Part shown: positions 44,847-56,598 of the stretch, in pieces
How positions within the stretch are numbered: position 1 is the stretch's first letter
Layout of the letters: the number at the start of each line of letters is the position of its first letter
Source of the DNA: Nelumbo lutea
Taxonomy: Eukaryota > Streptophyta > Magnoliopsida > Proteales > Nelumbonaceae
Length of the DNA: 64,000 nucleotides
Assembly (NCBI GenBank): GCA_022828595.1
Contig: JAKGHH010000003.1
Location: forward strand, 57,339,759 to 57,403,758
Reading direction: 5' to 3'
Position numbers and translations under genes: made by a program
Notes under the pieces: model-generated
Told to the model about the DNA's origin: nothing
What the model saw: only the letters and a program-made list of their open reading frames with translations
The model's database searches: none

Positions 44847-45170
44847 GGTTGTGTTTTGGTACCATTACAGTTTGTTCCTGCAACGTTTTGGGGTTGATCA
44901 ACAAAATTGATAAAAAATATGAATTGTCATGTTAACAAGGGAGCCACTCCAACCAAAAAAAAGTACAAGGGACTGATCGTTGCAGTTTAGAGTTGAAACA
45001 TCAAATTTGATGTTTTAAGTAACAGCAACAATTGAATACCAGAAAACAAATAACAACAACGTATTGATCAACCCTCTCATTGTTTGACATGATAATTCAT
45101 AATTTACCTCCTATATATTGACCATTCTCAAACATTTCATGAATAAACCGCAATGATACTAAACATAACC
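44847..45170. mobile_element. PIF/Harbinger MITE
   Basis: Left end GGTTGTGTTTTGGTACCATT; right end inverted GGTTATGTTTAGTATCATTG. TTA duplicates at 44844-44846 and 45171-45173. 324 bp, lying directly upstream of the inferred PHL1 promoter. Confidence 0.8.
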
Positions 45171-45285
45171 TTAGTTAGACAACCTCTTTCACGTATCTAG
45201 TAAAACTTTGGTAGTACGGGTGATTTTAGGCTCAATTTTCCAAAAAAAAATGCCCACGCTTGTTTGGTAAGGCAATTTTCCCTTA

Positions 45286-45529
45286 GGCTGTGTTTGATAG
45301 CAATGCAAATAAATTTGCGTTGATGCAAAATCATGGTAGTACAAATGATTTGAGTATAAATTCTGACTTATTTTTGTTTTAAATTTTAGCTTATTTTGTT
45401 TGATTGCAATATAAATGAAGTAAATTAAGACATGAAGTAGAATAAAGTAAAATCGGAAACAAAATTAAACATGAATTTGCATTTTTTACATTTGCATCCC
45501 ATGCATTTGTACTGCAACCAAACATAGCC
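45286..45529. mobile_element. PIF/Harbinger MITE
   Basis: Left end GGCTGTGTTTGATAGCAATG; right end inverted GGCTATGTTTGGTTGCAGTA. TTA at 45283-45285 and 45530-45532. 244 bp, a relative of the neighbouring MITE. Confidence 0.8.
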
Positions 45530-45532
45530 TTA

Positions 45533-47551
45533 CTGTTTTTCATGCTCAAGTAAGCAATACAGTGTTAGGCATGAATCTCTTTTACCCTAATACCATTATG
45601 TGTTTGATCCCGATCAAATAGTCCTTGTGCAATTTTGATGAACTCAAAACCAAATAAGAAGAATGACAAAAGAGACGGAACTGGTGACGATGGTGGGGCT
45701 CAGATGTGAATATTCATAACAAAGTATGTGTTTGGTTACATTTGTGTTTATTGGAGGGGCGTTTATCAAATAATCGTTTATCTGATAAACACTCATTTTA
45801 AATGTTTTTCCTTTGGTTGTTTGGTTAGGCCTATTTTGGGTGTTTCAAGAAACACCCCTTTTACAACTCGACAAAATAAAACATCTTTTCATATTTGTTG
45901 TTTGGTGGCGTATTTCAAGAAACAACTATATGGGTGTTTCAGTGTGACATTTTCACTTAGATGTATGGGAGCCATTAGTCAATCCAATGGTCCAAATTAC
46001 CTATGCTTGCATTTAATGAATTAGCTCTAAGAAAATCAATTGAATTTCATTATTTCTATCCTCTCTGCTAAAGCTATATGCATGATCTTTCTTGTTCATA
46101 ACCTAAGAGAGTAGGGTGATTGGAACTTGGAAGACATTGACCTAACAAAAGTCGAAAAAAGAAAAAGAAACAGAACCTGAAACTAAATTTTATCTCTCTA
46201 AAATGGTGCCTATTCTCAGTCTCTTTAGACCTCACTGATGTGTTAAATAATTTAGCAGCCAATAACAAACATCTTCAATACCAAAACCTTTTTATGTTCC
46301 AATAGCAATTCTAATGATCATTTCCAGTGTCACATTTACTTTCTTCCTTTATGCACAACAATGGGTTTTGGCTTTATCATCCTATGTATTTGGATCCCTT
46401 ATTTTCTCTACCTGTATTGACTAGGCTGTAAAGGAGAGTGGATAGGAAGAAACTAGTATTCTCCGATATTTCTCACTCTATTATCCTGACACTGGTCAGA
46501 CTGATAAGAACACAACAAAGGTTATGTTTTATCAAGACTAGCATTCAATTGCCAGTAAAATTCAAGTCACCTAAGCTTACCAAAGTAATGAAGCAACATC
46601 CAGCCAGTTGTGACTGCAAACTCCATTAAAAGGAGATATTAATCCACCCCCCACTAATCTAAAGAAAAACTACCCACTCTAAGCAAAGAGAAGTTTGAGA
46701 AGTAAACAAATTTTCATCAATATTCTTTCTTTAATTAACAAATCTTAGAAAAAATAAAAAATTATATTAATTCTTTAGTTATTAGACAACCCCACAAGTT
46801 GATTGACACATCTCTACAGCCTTGAGATTTGATCATATGATCTACATGAGATGAGTGCTCTTCATTACAAAAAAACTTTCACCAATTCGCACTACAAATT
46901 GACTTTCTTTGTCAGACTTCTAACAAATTAAATTCCAAAACTTCAAAATGTTCAAGTAATCCACAAATAGAACAAAAAATGGTCGTTGGTAATTGGGAAA
47001 GATGAACTCACAAAAATGAAAATGAATTTTCTTAAGCTTATTCAATAAACAAATACATCGAAATGTCAATGAAGCCAAAAATGTTGTATACAATGGGTTA
47101 CTAATAAGTTAACGCATTTGTATTATAGTAGGAACATGTTTTCTGTCTTGAGAAATAAATCTATTTTCAAATCCAATGACTTTGATTTGTTTTGCAACAA
47201 GAAAAGGAATTCACGCTGCAAGAGAAAAGCCTTTTAATTTTTAATTAAGAAAGCATACAAATGACAGACTGATTCATATCTAACATCAAGTAGAGAACAA
47301 CCCAAAAAATAAAAAACGTTCAAAGGAGGGGAATGGCGGACATATTGTTCAAATGGGCAAAAGAAATAGCAATGATTTACAAGGGATTAATGGCGTATGA
47401 ATCACCTTGCTGATGGGTTACAGAGTTGTAAAAAACAAGGAGAAAATGTTACGATTCATTAGAAAAAAACACCTTGTCGATGTCAAGGCAAGGGATTAAC
47501 AGGGTGTTGATGATGAACTTACCAGTGTCCACTAGTCAATGTCAATGCGTG
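45533..47551. other. No recognisable gene
   Basis: A palindromic GGGTGTTTCAAGAAACACCC (about 45838-45857) and TGTTTGGT-type motifs near 45730-45960 hint at decayed MITE ends. Nothing else seen. Confidence 0.4.
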
Positions 47552-47552
47552 A

Positions 47553-47581
47553 AAAGAAAAAAAAAAAAAAAAAAAAAAAAA
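47553..47581. repeat. Poly(A) tract
   Basis: A run of about 25 A with one G near its start, possibly a retroelement tail although no body is recognised to its left. Confidence 0.7.
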
Positions 47582-47608
47582 CTCCTTGTAAGTTCGATCG
47601 TCTACAAC

Positions 47609-47719
47609 GTCCACTTACCTCAATTTGATACCCTAATTTGTGGTTAGGGTTACAAAATTATTTTTTTCTTGTGGGATGGAAGATCTGCGATGCACCGGAT
47701 CAAATTGAGGTAAGTGGAC
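47609..47719. repeat. Perfect 21-bp inverted repeat hairpin
   Basis: 47609-47629 and 47699-47719 are exact reverse complements over 21 bp, separated by a 69-bp loop. The pairing does not extend on either side. Confidence 0.85.
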
Positions 47720-49702
47720 AGCCATTGGGGGAAGCAAGAATTTGATGCTTTTCCTAATGGCTCCTTTCATGGAAATCAATGAAAAAATGTTTATCAGCGT
47801 TTTCTCAATAAACACTCTAGCAAACGATAATTTCAAACCCAAAAAATGTTTATTAACCCAAATGCTGATATGGTGCTGAGGTGGCAGTGTTTTTTCAATA
47901 AACGTAAACAGAACCAAAAACACGGAAAAGAGACTCAACTGGTCAATACTCAATACATTCATAACAAAAAAATCCTTTTCATACTTGTGAGTCCTGCTCA
48001 CTTATTCATTCCAATGAATACTTGTTTGTTTATAAGTAGTAGCAATGGAAAACAAAAATCTCTCTGCAATATATCTAGCAACAACAACAGGCAATGCAGC
48101 AGCAGGCCGCAACAATGAAGAACAAAAAACCCATTGGCAATACAACACGACAAGTAGCGGCAGTGAAGAACAAAAAGGCTGACAATTTAGTGCAATGCGG
48201 TGCACATTATCATTTTTAGTTCACACCAAGTTGGATCCATGTAGGTGCCATGTCATTGAGTCGTTGGGGGCAATGATGGCACATTGGGGAAATGACAATT
48301 TCAACGTTTTCCACATCATCCAAATCTTGATTTACGAGGCATTGTCGTTTTTCAACATTTATTGAAAAAAATGTAAGCCAAACAACAATTTTTCAAAAAA
48401 AAAATGGCCACACTTAGTTGATTCTGACGTAGCATCATTTTTTGGATAAACGGCATTGATACCAAACATCCCCTTAAGAGTAAAAGGGTTAAACTTCCCT
48501 CTTGTAACAGTAATAAGTTTTTGGATTCTACAAAACTAATGAAAAGATCTTTTTAACCCTTATTGTTGTTCAAGTTTTCAAACAAAAAGCAAAATTTGTA
48601 TCATTCCGAATAGCCCCAACATGTGTTTCTTGCAAAATAACAAGAGCTCCATTGTACAAATAGATAAGTTCACAAAAAATACCTATGTTTTTTTGAAGTT
48701 TTTAATTCCACCATTAAATTGTTTGGCTTGGAACAAGTATTAAGCTATTGTTTTCTTTGTTAGGTAGCGAAGTTGGTTACACGATGATTGAGATATTAGT
48801 CATTCGAATTTAGAATTGTTGGTGGTGAGTGGTTCGATGGGATGAGGAGAAGAAGGATGTTATGGCTTATAAAGCCATAAAACTGAAGTTGAGTGAGAGA
48901 TGAAGAGTTCTCGTTACCGTGGTGATGTCTATTTGGGTATTCATATATGATGGCAACTGATTTGCCATTGTGTTCTAGCAATGATGACCAAGGGGAAAAC
49001 TTTGACTATCTGCAATCTAATAGCCTACATTGTCAATAGGCTACTTTTGCACTAAGGAAGAACAAATGGTTTTATAGAAGATTGCATCAATTTTATTGAG
49101 CATTATACCATTGAGGATGTCGAATGACAACACACTTGATTTTCCAAAATATACATGTTATGTATTCGATTTAACATCACAGTGCAAGAAACATCCACTT
49201 ACCATTTAATGAACTTGAAGATGGTAGTGGTCAATTGGATGCCAGTGAGTTTTTTTTAACTTCACCTAAGGTCACATGTAACTAGTTTTTAATGGAACCC
49301 TAATAGATGGGAAGTTTTTGTCCAATAACATCTTCCAACAAGGAAGGTATTAGTCCATTTTGACTTAGTACTTAACACAAATATCAAGGGTTGTTTAAGT
49401 TTTTTACCCTAAAACTTAACCTCAAATTTGTGTATCAATAAAATAAGAGTTCAATTATGATGTATTCAATGTTGCATGTTCAATCCAAATCTCACTTAAT
49501 CATTGCATGTTTAATTCAAATCATAATATCAATTACAATAAAGTGTTTATTTTTCATTGGTTCTTTAACAATTCATAATATATATATATATATATTTATG
49601 TTAAACAAATTATACCCATCATCACATTCAACCAATTTCAACATATGCATATAGCTTGCAACCACTTTACTTAATTTAATATTTTAATGAAAGGAGCCCA
49701 AA
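47720..49702. other. No recognisable gene
   Basis: Includes CAACAACAACAGG/CAGCAGCAGG-like triplet runs (about 48078-48120) and TTTATTGAAAAA repeats. No domain seen. Confidence 0.4.
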
Positions 49703-49710
49703 TTTCCTAC

Positions 49711-50034
49711 CAGGGGCAGAGCCAAGTATACTGGTGGTGGGAGGTCCTTGGCCCCCCAAACTTTTTGTTAAATCATTATTTATATAGGGTTACTAATGGG
49801 AGATTAGGTCAAAATTTGAATTAAAATGTAAAGGATCCTACTCTAACTCTCCTCCAACCTCTAAAATAAAAAAAAAAAATGAAATTGTTTATTTTTTCTT
49901 TAAAAAATATAAATGTAATAGATTTGAACTTTCTCAAACCATTTTCCCCTATACCCTATTTCTTTTGCTCCCTAGCTATCTCATTTTCTTGTTCAACTTG
50001 GCCCCCCAAAAAGAAAATTCTTGGCTCCGCCATA
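49711..50034. mobile_element. MITE with 'GGGGCAGAGCCAAG' ends
   Basis: Left CAGGGGCAGAGCCAAG and right CTTGGCTCCGCCATA form an imperfect terminal inverted repeat, with an inner GGCCCCCCAAA on both sides. Flanks TTTCCTAC (49703-49710) and GCTCCTAC (50035-50042) match at 6 of 8, compatible with an aged hAT duplication. Confidence 0.65.
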
Positions 50035-50042
50035 GCTCCTAC

Positions 50043-50986
50043 TAGCCAAAAACTCTTAGAGCATAATAACTAGCCATGCATTAAGAATATCTTCTTTACA
50101 TACATGCTTAATTCACAAGGAGATGTTGCCAATGTGCATTTGGATGCCCATACTTTCAAAGTATTAATAGGTTTTGCTTTCAAAGACTGTTACCATATGA
50201 CCTTTTAAGGTCGATGGAAAATATAAAAAGGCATGGGTTCAAGGTTTATTATTTCAAAAATGTAGATGTGTTCTTTTTGTAGTTATTTTCATGTTTTATT
50301 TGGTTCACAAACACAACCAATATTCTAGAAGGCATTTTCATTTTTTTGTTGGTTCTAGAACCAATAAATCATAGTTCTAGAACCAGCAAAATCCTTACTT
50401 TTTAAACACTCAAAGATATAACTTTGAGCACAACCACACAACTCAAAAAAGCTGAGGTGGCCAAGTGATTCAATGTATTCTAGGCCATATTAATTCCTAT
50501 ATTGTATAAAATGCAATGTATATGTTATACACATAAAAATATATAATTAATTATATATACTTGTTAAAATATTAAATTTATTTGTACATATTATATTAGA
50601 TTTTTAACATACTATATATTATTGTTCACATATGATAAATAAATAGTCATATGATTGAAGTTGAATGGTGGTAGATGAATATATGACTCACACAAAAAAG
50701 CTAACAATGTGCTAAGTCAAAAAAATGAATCATGAACAAAAAAAACAGTGGTTGTGGCTTCAATGTGATTCATAACACAATCACAAACCATACATAAAAA
50801 AATGCCTATGATGGTTTAAAACCAATATTTTCATTTTCAAAAAGAAGTGATAAGGTTCTTAAACACAACCAATTAGGTATCTCGCAGGGGTAAGTTGGCC
50901 AGCCGGGTAATTAACTAATTTCCCTACGTTTGAGTGTTAATACAATGGGTCTTGTGGAAAGATTATTTTTCAAAGAGCATTCCTGA
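50043..50986. other. No recognisable feature
   Basis: AT-rich, with repeated CACAACCA and TATATAATTA motifs only. Confidence 0.4.
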
Positions 50987-51494
50987 TAGAGGTGTAAAAT
51001 GGTCCATGCTGGGCCAGCAAGGCACGACCCACGAATGGCCTACGTAAAGTGTGGAGTGGGTTGTATCAGTCAGGCCGAGCCGTGGACTGGGCCAAAGTTA
51101 TTTATTAAAAAATGAAAAACAAAACTTAAAATTTTAATTTTATATGAACTTTGATGTATATAATTGCTTATATATACAATAATTAAATAAAATAGTATAA
51201 TAAAATTGAAAATTTTGTTTATTTTATTAATATATTATATACTATATATTATATTATTATATAATTATAATTTATATATTATATAATATAAAAATATTAT
51301 ATATATTATATATATATAAACATATATATAATATGGGTCGGGTTGGGCCGTACCAACCTAGGGGCCACAGGCGGCACGACACGATAGTGCGGGCCATGCT
51401 GGCCCGACCCGCTGACCTGAAACCCCAAGCCCGACATGGCCCATCGGCCGATACAATCATGTTGGACCGCGGCACAGCCTGATTTGCACCTCTA
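50987..51494. mobile_element. hAT-like non-autonomous element, 'TAGAGGTG' family
   Basis: Begins TAGAGGTGTAAAATGG and ends CTGATTTGCACCTCTA. GC-rich arms (GGGCCAGCAAGGCACGACCC; GGGTCGGGTTGGGCCG) flank an AT-rich core (51175-51330). Flanking 8-mers match only 4 of 8. Its composition links it to the GCCCGA repeats at 10.8, 31 and 40.8 kb. Confidence 0.65.
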
Positions 51495-52106
51495 GTTCTT
51501 AGATAACCAATAGTCTTAGGAATCATTTGCCTGGATAAGCATGTTATCTAGGTAACGTCACCATTCCTCGATGAAAATGCAAACAATTCGCAACAAAAGT
51601 TTGATTAAATAAAACAGTTGCAAACCGTAAGCGGTGTTTTAATGATATAGAAACTACACGGTAGGCTTTAATAAATACATTAAATTACAAAAGGTCTTTG
51701 AATAAATAACCATTTTCTTTCTTTTCTAGTAAAGATATATTTTCAACTTTATTTTATGTGCCCGTTTTCTTTTCTCTTTATATTTTCCTTTCTACAAATC
51801 TTGTATTTATATATATGTTGGTATTCCCTTTCAACAAATCCAAAACATAAGAAAAAAGGAAGTGAGGAAAGAAAGGGCAAGATTGAATGGATGGAATCGA
51901 TTTTTAAGTCGGAGAAGTAATTTGGAATTCTAGAGAAAAAATGAATTGGATCATGGCTGCACAGGTGACAACTTGGAACCAAAGTGCTTTGCACATGTTG
52001 TGATATCACCATCAATGAAGAAATGTTGACATGACAATATTTTAATCCAAACACTAGTTGATATGATGTTTTTGTTTTTTCTTTTAAATACAAGCCTGTT
52101 AATGAG
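51495..52106. other. No recognisable feature
   Basis: Plain AT-rich flank next to the LINE tail. Confidence 0.4.
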
Positions 52107-52139
52107 TTTTTTTTTTTTTTAATAGATAATCAAAGTTGA

Positions 52140-52625
52140 TTCATTGCATCAAGATCATGCTGAAAGATAACAAAGAAATTGAAATTGTTCCAAAGCATAG
52201 GAAAGCCTGGAGGTAACTATAACACGTTTGCAACTTCATGGGCTGTTGTATTAGCTGATCGAGCACAATGGTGGAAACTGATCTCTCTAAAATTTTGGGT
52301 GAGAAAGGTGATATCCTTGATGATGTGGACAAATGGAGACATTGGGCGGAACTCTACCTAAAGGATCTCACGAATTACATTTATTGCATCCACTTCTATG
52401 ACAAGCTTTTGGATTCCCATTTGAACAGCTAGTTGGAGGACCATTCTCACTATAATGATCTCTACAACATGAACTGACAAACACCAAGATTGGGTTCCAT
52501 GGAATCTTACTACAACACCTATAGATGATCTTAGGACTACTCCCAACCCATCTTTTAGAGAAGAGGCTATGAAGGATGCATCGATATTCAACTTGTACCA
52601 ATCGAGGGGAGGGGGATTCCATTTT
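52140..52625 (-). pseudogene. L1 ORF2 RNase-H-like domain
   Basis: VNIDASFIASSLKDGLGVVL (52591-52530) then QLAVQMGIQKLVIEVDAINV.. (52440-52370), the typical D..E..D pattern of the plant L1 C-terminal RNase H. Confidence 0.85.
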
Positions 52626-55340
52626 TAAGGAGTTCTATGACTTATTTGCATGGATGGTTGTGATTGTGAGATTTGATCCCATCAATAGAGCTTCTTCCTA
52701 ATCTTGCAAAGTATTTGGCCTAGCGATTGATTTTCATTAGAGAAAATGAATATGTTCCTAACTGTCCAGATGTTCCAACAAATTGCTGCCATCAATCGTT
52801 GAGTTTGCTTTTTAGGTTCATCCTCTTCTATTTTAATCCATTGCATTAACCAACCCGATAGAGTGTCCTCTTAGCTCAGTTTTGCGCTAAATGTAGAACC
52901 AAACCACACTGCCTTGCTAAAGCCATAGTGAATGAAAAAGTAGTCTGTGGTCTCATCACTCCTTTTACAAAGGAACCCATGACTCACTCTCTAGAGAAAA
53001 TTTTTAATTTTTGGCGGGATTTTAAGGCTCCATACACCTTTCTAGTATGATTTAGGTCAAGGGGGCATGTAGCTCACGGTCTGAGATTCCTCTCCCATCA
53101 TTTCTTTTGCAACATAATAAACTGTTTTCATTGTGCATTCACCTGAATTGTGAAAATTCCAAATTATGGTATCCTCTTAGGTTCCCCAACTAATAGGAAT
53201 GCTTTAGATGACATTGGCTTCTTAGGGATGGAACCATTGGCAAACTGTCTCCATATTCCATCTTCTAGGATGCTGGGGTTAGCAAGTCCTGTACTATTTG
53301 AAGATGGCAATTCTCCTTGTTTTGGTCATAAGTCTGGATATTGCCTTGATTTGGGATCCACTTGTCCTCCCATATTCTCGCTGAACTCCCATTCCATATA
53401 TGCCATATACATCCTTCTTTAAGAACATCTCTCCCCCATAGCAGGCTTCACCAGACCCATGATGCTTTATGACCTATTGTAGCCTCCCCCATAGAATGAG
53501 GGAAGTATTTCCCCTTGATCAGTTTACTCCATAAGGAATATGGGTTTCTGATAAGTCTCCAAGACATTATGGTGAGAAGAGCTCGATTAAACGCCTGAAT
53601 ATGCCAATAACCCATTCCTCCTTCACTTTTCGAGTTACACAATTTTTGCTAGCTTAGCCAATGAATTCTTCGTTCTTGTTGTTTTTGTCCCCAAAAGAAA
53701 CTCACCGCCCTTTGATTTATCAATTTACAAATGCTGATTGAAATGTGACATTGCATAGATGGGTGTAGATAAAGCCACAACTTTTAGAAGCACCTCTGTC
53801 CCTGCCTATGAGAGGAGCCTCCTCTTCCATTCAGTAGTCTTCTTCTCCACCTTTTCACATATCTCTAGGAAGAGGGTTCTCTTACTTCTATCCATCCCTA
53901 CTGGAAGGCCTAGCTAAATATTTCCTTGTACCCACAATTGGTATATGGAGCCATTTAGAAATCAATCTTCGGATTCTAGGAAGGGTGTTAAAGCTAAAAA
54001 AGATACTTGATTTGCGAAAGTTAATTTTCTAACCTGATAACTCACAAAAACTCTAAAGATATGGATATCTCTGCAATTTACAGTATGTACTTTTGAAAAG
54101 ACTATATAATTGTCTGCGAAAAGTAGATGAGATATACAATGTGCTGATTTGGCTATCTTCACCCCTTGAAAGTCTTCATTCTTAGTAGCTTGTTTGTAGT
54201 AGGAAGAAAAACTTTGCATGATTAGAAGGAACAAATATGGGGAAAGTGGGTCTCCTTGGTTGGATATGTCTAGTAGGTTAGATTCTACCCATTGAGGTCC
54301 CATTGATCAAGACACTATAAGAAATTAACTAGGTGCATTTGTCAATTTGCTTTATCCACCTCTCGTTAAATCCCATTCTCGCCATAATTGATTCCAAGAA
54401 ATCCTAGCTAACATGATCATAAGCTTGTTTGAGATCCATATTGATTCTCATTTCCATTAGTCTTTCCTTTCTTTGATTGTATAGGTGATAAAACAATTCA
54501 TGAGCCATGAAGATGCTTTCCGAGATCATTCTATTGGGGATGAAGGCATTTTGCTCGAGATCAATAAACCCTTACATAAGGCGCTTCATGCGATTTGTCA
54601 ATACCTTGAAGAAGATTTTATATATTACATTACTGAGAGATATTGGTCTATAGTCAGCTGTTTTGCAAGGATTTTTAACTTTAGGAACAAGACAAATGAA
54701 TGTATGATTTAGGTCAGATGGTATTACCTCAAAGTTGTGGATTTGCTTGATTAGGGAGTTGATATCAGCACTGATGTCACTCCAGAAATGTTGGTATACT
54801 CCTGCCTGGATGCCATCTGGGTCGAGGGCTTTGTAGGCACTCATTTGGAAAAGAGCCATATGAACTTCCTCATTTGGTATGGGCCTAAGGAGCACTTCAT
54901 TTTGGTTGTCTAAGATTTTGGTAAAATCCAAGTGTCCTAAATAAATGGCTTGGTCCTGAGTACTGGACTTACTAAATAAATTTTGGAAATATTGCAGCAG
55001 TTGCACTTCAAATGATCTAGCTCCTCATTCTCTTCAATCTCTCAATATTATTCACTTGTCTCCTTTGCAGAGTTGCCTAGTGGAAATATCTTGTGTTTCA
55101 ATCCCCTAACTGTAGCCAATTAGCCCTGGACTTCTGAAACCAAAGGGTTTCTTCATTTCAAAGAATTTCTTGAAGTTCTTTTTTCTTTTACTTCTACATT
55201 AATTCATTGTTATCTAAGCTCCATCTCTTGGCTTGAAGTGAACTAATTTTTTATCTGATTTGCTTCTAAAAAATATTTCAAAAAATTCTTTGATTCCAGT
55301 TCTTCATCTCCTGGGCTAACTCCTCAGTTTTTTGTTTAAA
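52626..55340 (-). pseudogene. L1 ORF2 reverse transcriptase and zinc-finger region
   Basis: RT blocks in order on minus: YRPISLSNVIYKIFFKVLTNR (54660-54590), AFIPNRMISESIFMAHEL then MRINMDLKQAYD (54560-54410), GDPLSPYLFLLIMQSF (54250-54200), LLFADN (catalytic FADD reads FADN, about 54130), then SEGGMGYWHIQAFNRALL (53630-53575) and WSKLIKGKYFP. The RT is preceded by NTRYFH and LQYFQNLF linker motifs (55110-54980). Confidence 0.9.
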
Positions 55341-55346
55341 AACTAA

Positions 55347-56212
55347 TGTAGAGAGTGGAGGGATCGAAATTCATGAGCAGTTCGGCCTACTGAAAAGTAA
55401 AGCATGGAGGGATCGAAATTCATGAGCAGCTAAGCTTTTCATTTCTGGTTCAAGGGGGGAGGTTCGATTATGTCATTGTGAGGTTTTGTATTTAATTCAA
55501 GTTCTTGTTTTTAATTCAAGTATTCATTGGTTCTTATGCATATTCTCATTGGATGTTAATGTTAATTAGTCTAACAAATTAATTAATATTGATTTTCCTA
55601 CTGCTATCCATGGTTTGGTGATCCGTAATTGTCATGAATAGTGTTACAAGTAGCAATTAGGTTAATATCTTTCTAGGTCAATTGTTCATGACAACCTTTG
55701 ACCAATGTACTGACATGTTTTAACCTAAAGGGAATCGATGGAACAAGATTCGATAATTGCAGCTATCTCAATTATTGTTATTTTGGTTTAACTGTTTTCA
55801 CAAAGCTTAATGCTATCACTAATTGATATGGAACGCTATCGTATCCAGTTGATTAGTGATAAGTGTTGATCAAATGTTGGGTTTGGTCAACTGAATTAGG
55901 AAAACACAAGGTTTATTATGGCTATCCTAATAAATCTAAGGTTAAATGCTTAAACTGCAAGACTATCGAAGTCTACCTATGATTGATGACCAATTGATCA
56001 ATCAGAACCCTTGAATCAAAATTCGATAAGATTGATTTCTCTTGTTTGTTCGTTGCTAATTACTTTCTTGTTCTTTTAGAAATTTTAGTTATTTAATTTT
56101 TCCACTCAGTTATATTATTCATTTGATTGAGAGATTATTGCTTAGCTCCCTAAGGGATTCGACCTAGTACCACTAGGGCTGCCTTGAAACCCACCATTTG
56201 GGATTGACTACA
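55347..56212. mobile_element. Foreign segment replacing the endonuclease C terminus
   Basis: Ends TGTAGAGAG and ATTGACTACA form TGTAG..CTACA, LTR-like termini, but the 5-bp flanks (ACTAA and ATGTC) do not match. About 200 residues of L1 ORF2 between the endonuclease and RT are missing, so deletion accompanied or followed insertion. It contains GGATCGAAATTCATGAGCAG twice (about 55363 and 55410) and a CTAAGGGATTCGACC motif near the right end, reminiscent of some gypsy LTRs. Confidence 0.5.
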
Positions 56213-56224
56213 ATGTCGCCCCCC

Positions 56225-56598
56225 TCTCTTCTCTCTCTAACTTAATATTTCATTGAAGTCGCCAATAACTAGCCAAACTTCCATGACATAGGCCCCCAAG
56301 TTTGCCAAATCTTGCCATGTAACATACATATTATGTTGTTCTGGAGCCCCATAGATAAAGGAGACTGTGAATTTTTCCTTGGACTACAGTTCCACCTCTG
56401 TTGTGATTAGGTTACAGGTAGACGAGATGATGTTTAAAGAAATATCTTCTTTCCACATTACAATTAAACCCCCCGACAAACCCATAGTAGCTACTGAATG
56501 ACTGGATAGGTACCCCAACCGCCTACTAATTCTCTACATGGCCTCTGAAGTGCTTTTTGTCTCCATGAGGTATATGAGGCTTGGGTGGTAGGAACGGG
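56225..56598 (-). pseudogene. L1 ORF2 endonuclease (AP-type), N-terminal part
   Basis: Minus translation gives SLIYLMETKS, LSGGLIVMWKEDISL, EKFTVSFIYGAPEQ and WLVIGDFNEIL, the conserved EEP endonuclease blocks (catalytic E in METK, GDFN near the end). Continues from the ORF2 start across the solo LTR. Confidence 0.9.

Noticed and set aside
45725..48475. One 2.7-kb transposon with TGTTTGGT ends
   Set aside because: The ends are only loosely similar, no target duplication was found, and the motif is common to several MITE ends nearby.
50987..51494. 8-bp duplication for the TAGAGGTG element
   Set aside because: ATTCCTGA and GTTCTTAG match at only 4 of 8 positions, not enough to claim.
55347..56212. 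Clean solo LTR call
   Set aside because: TG..CA ends are present but flanking 5-mers differ and host sequence is missing, so kept as an unresolved segment.
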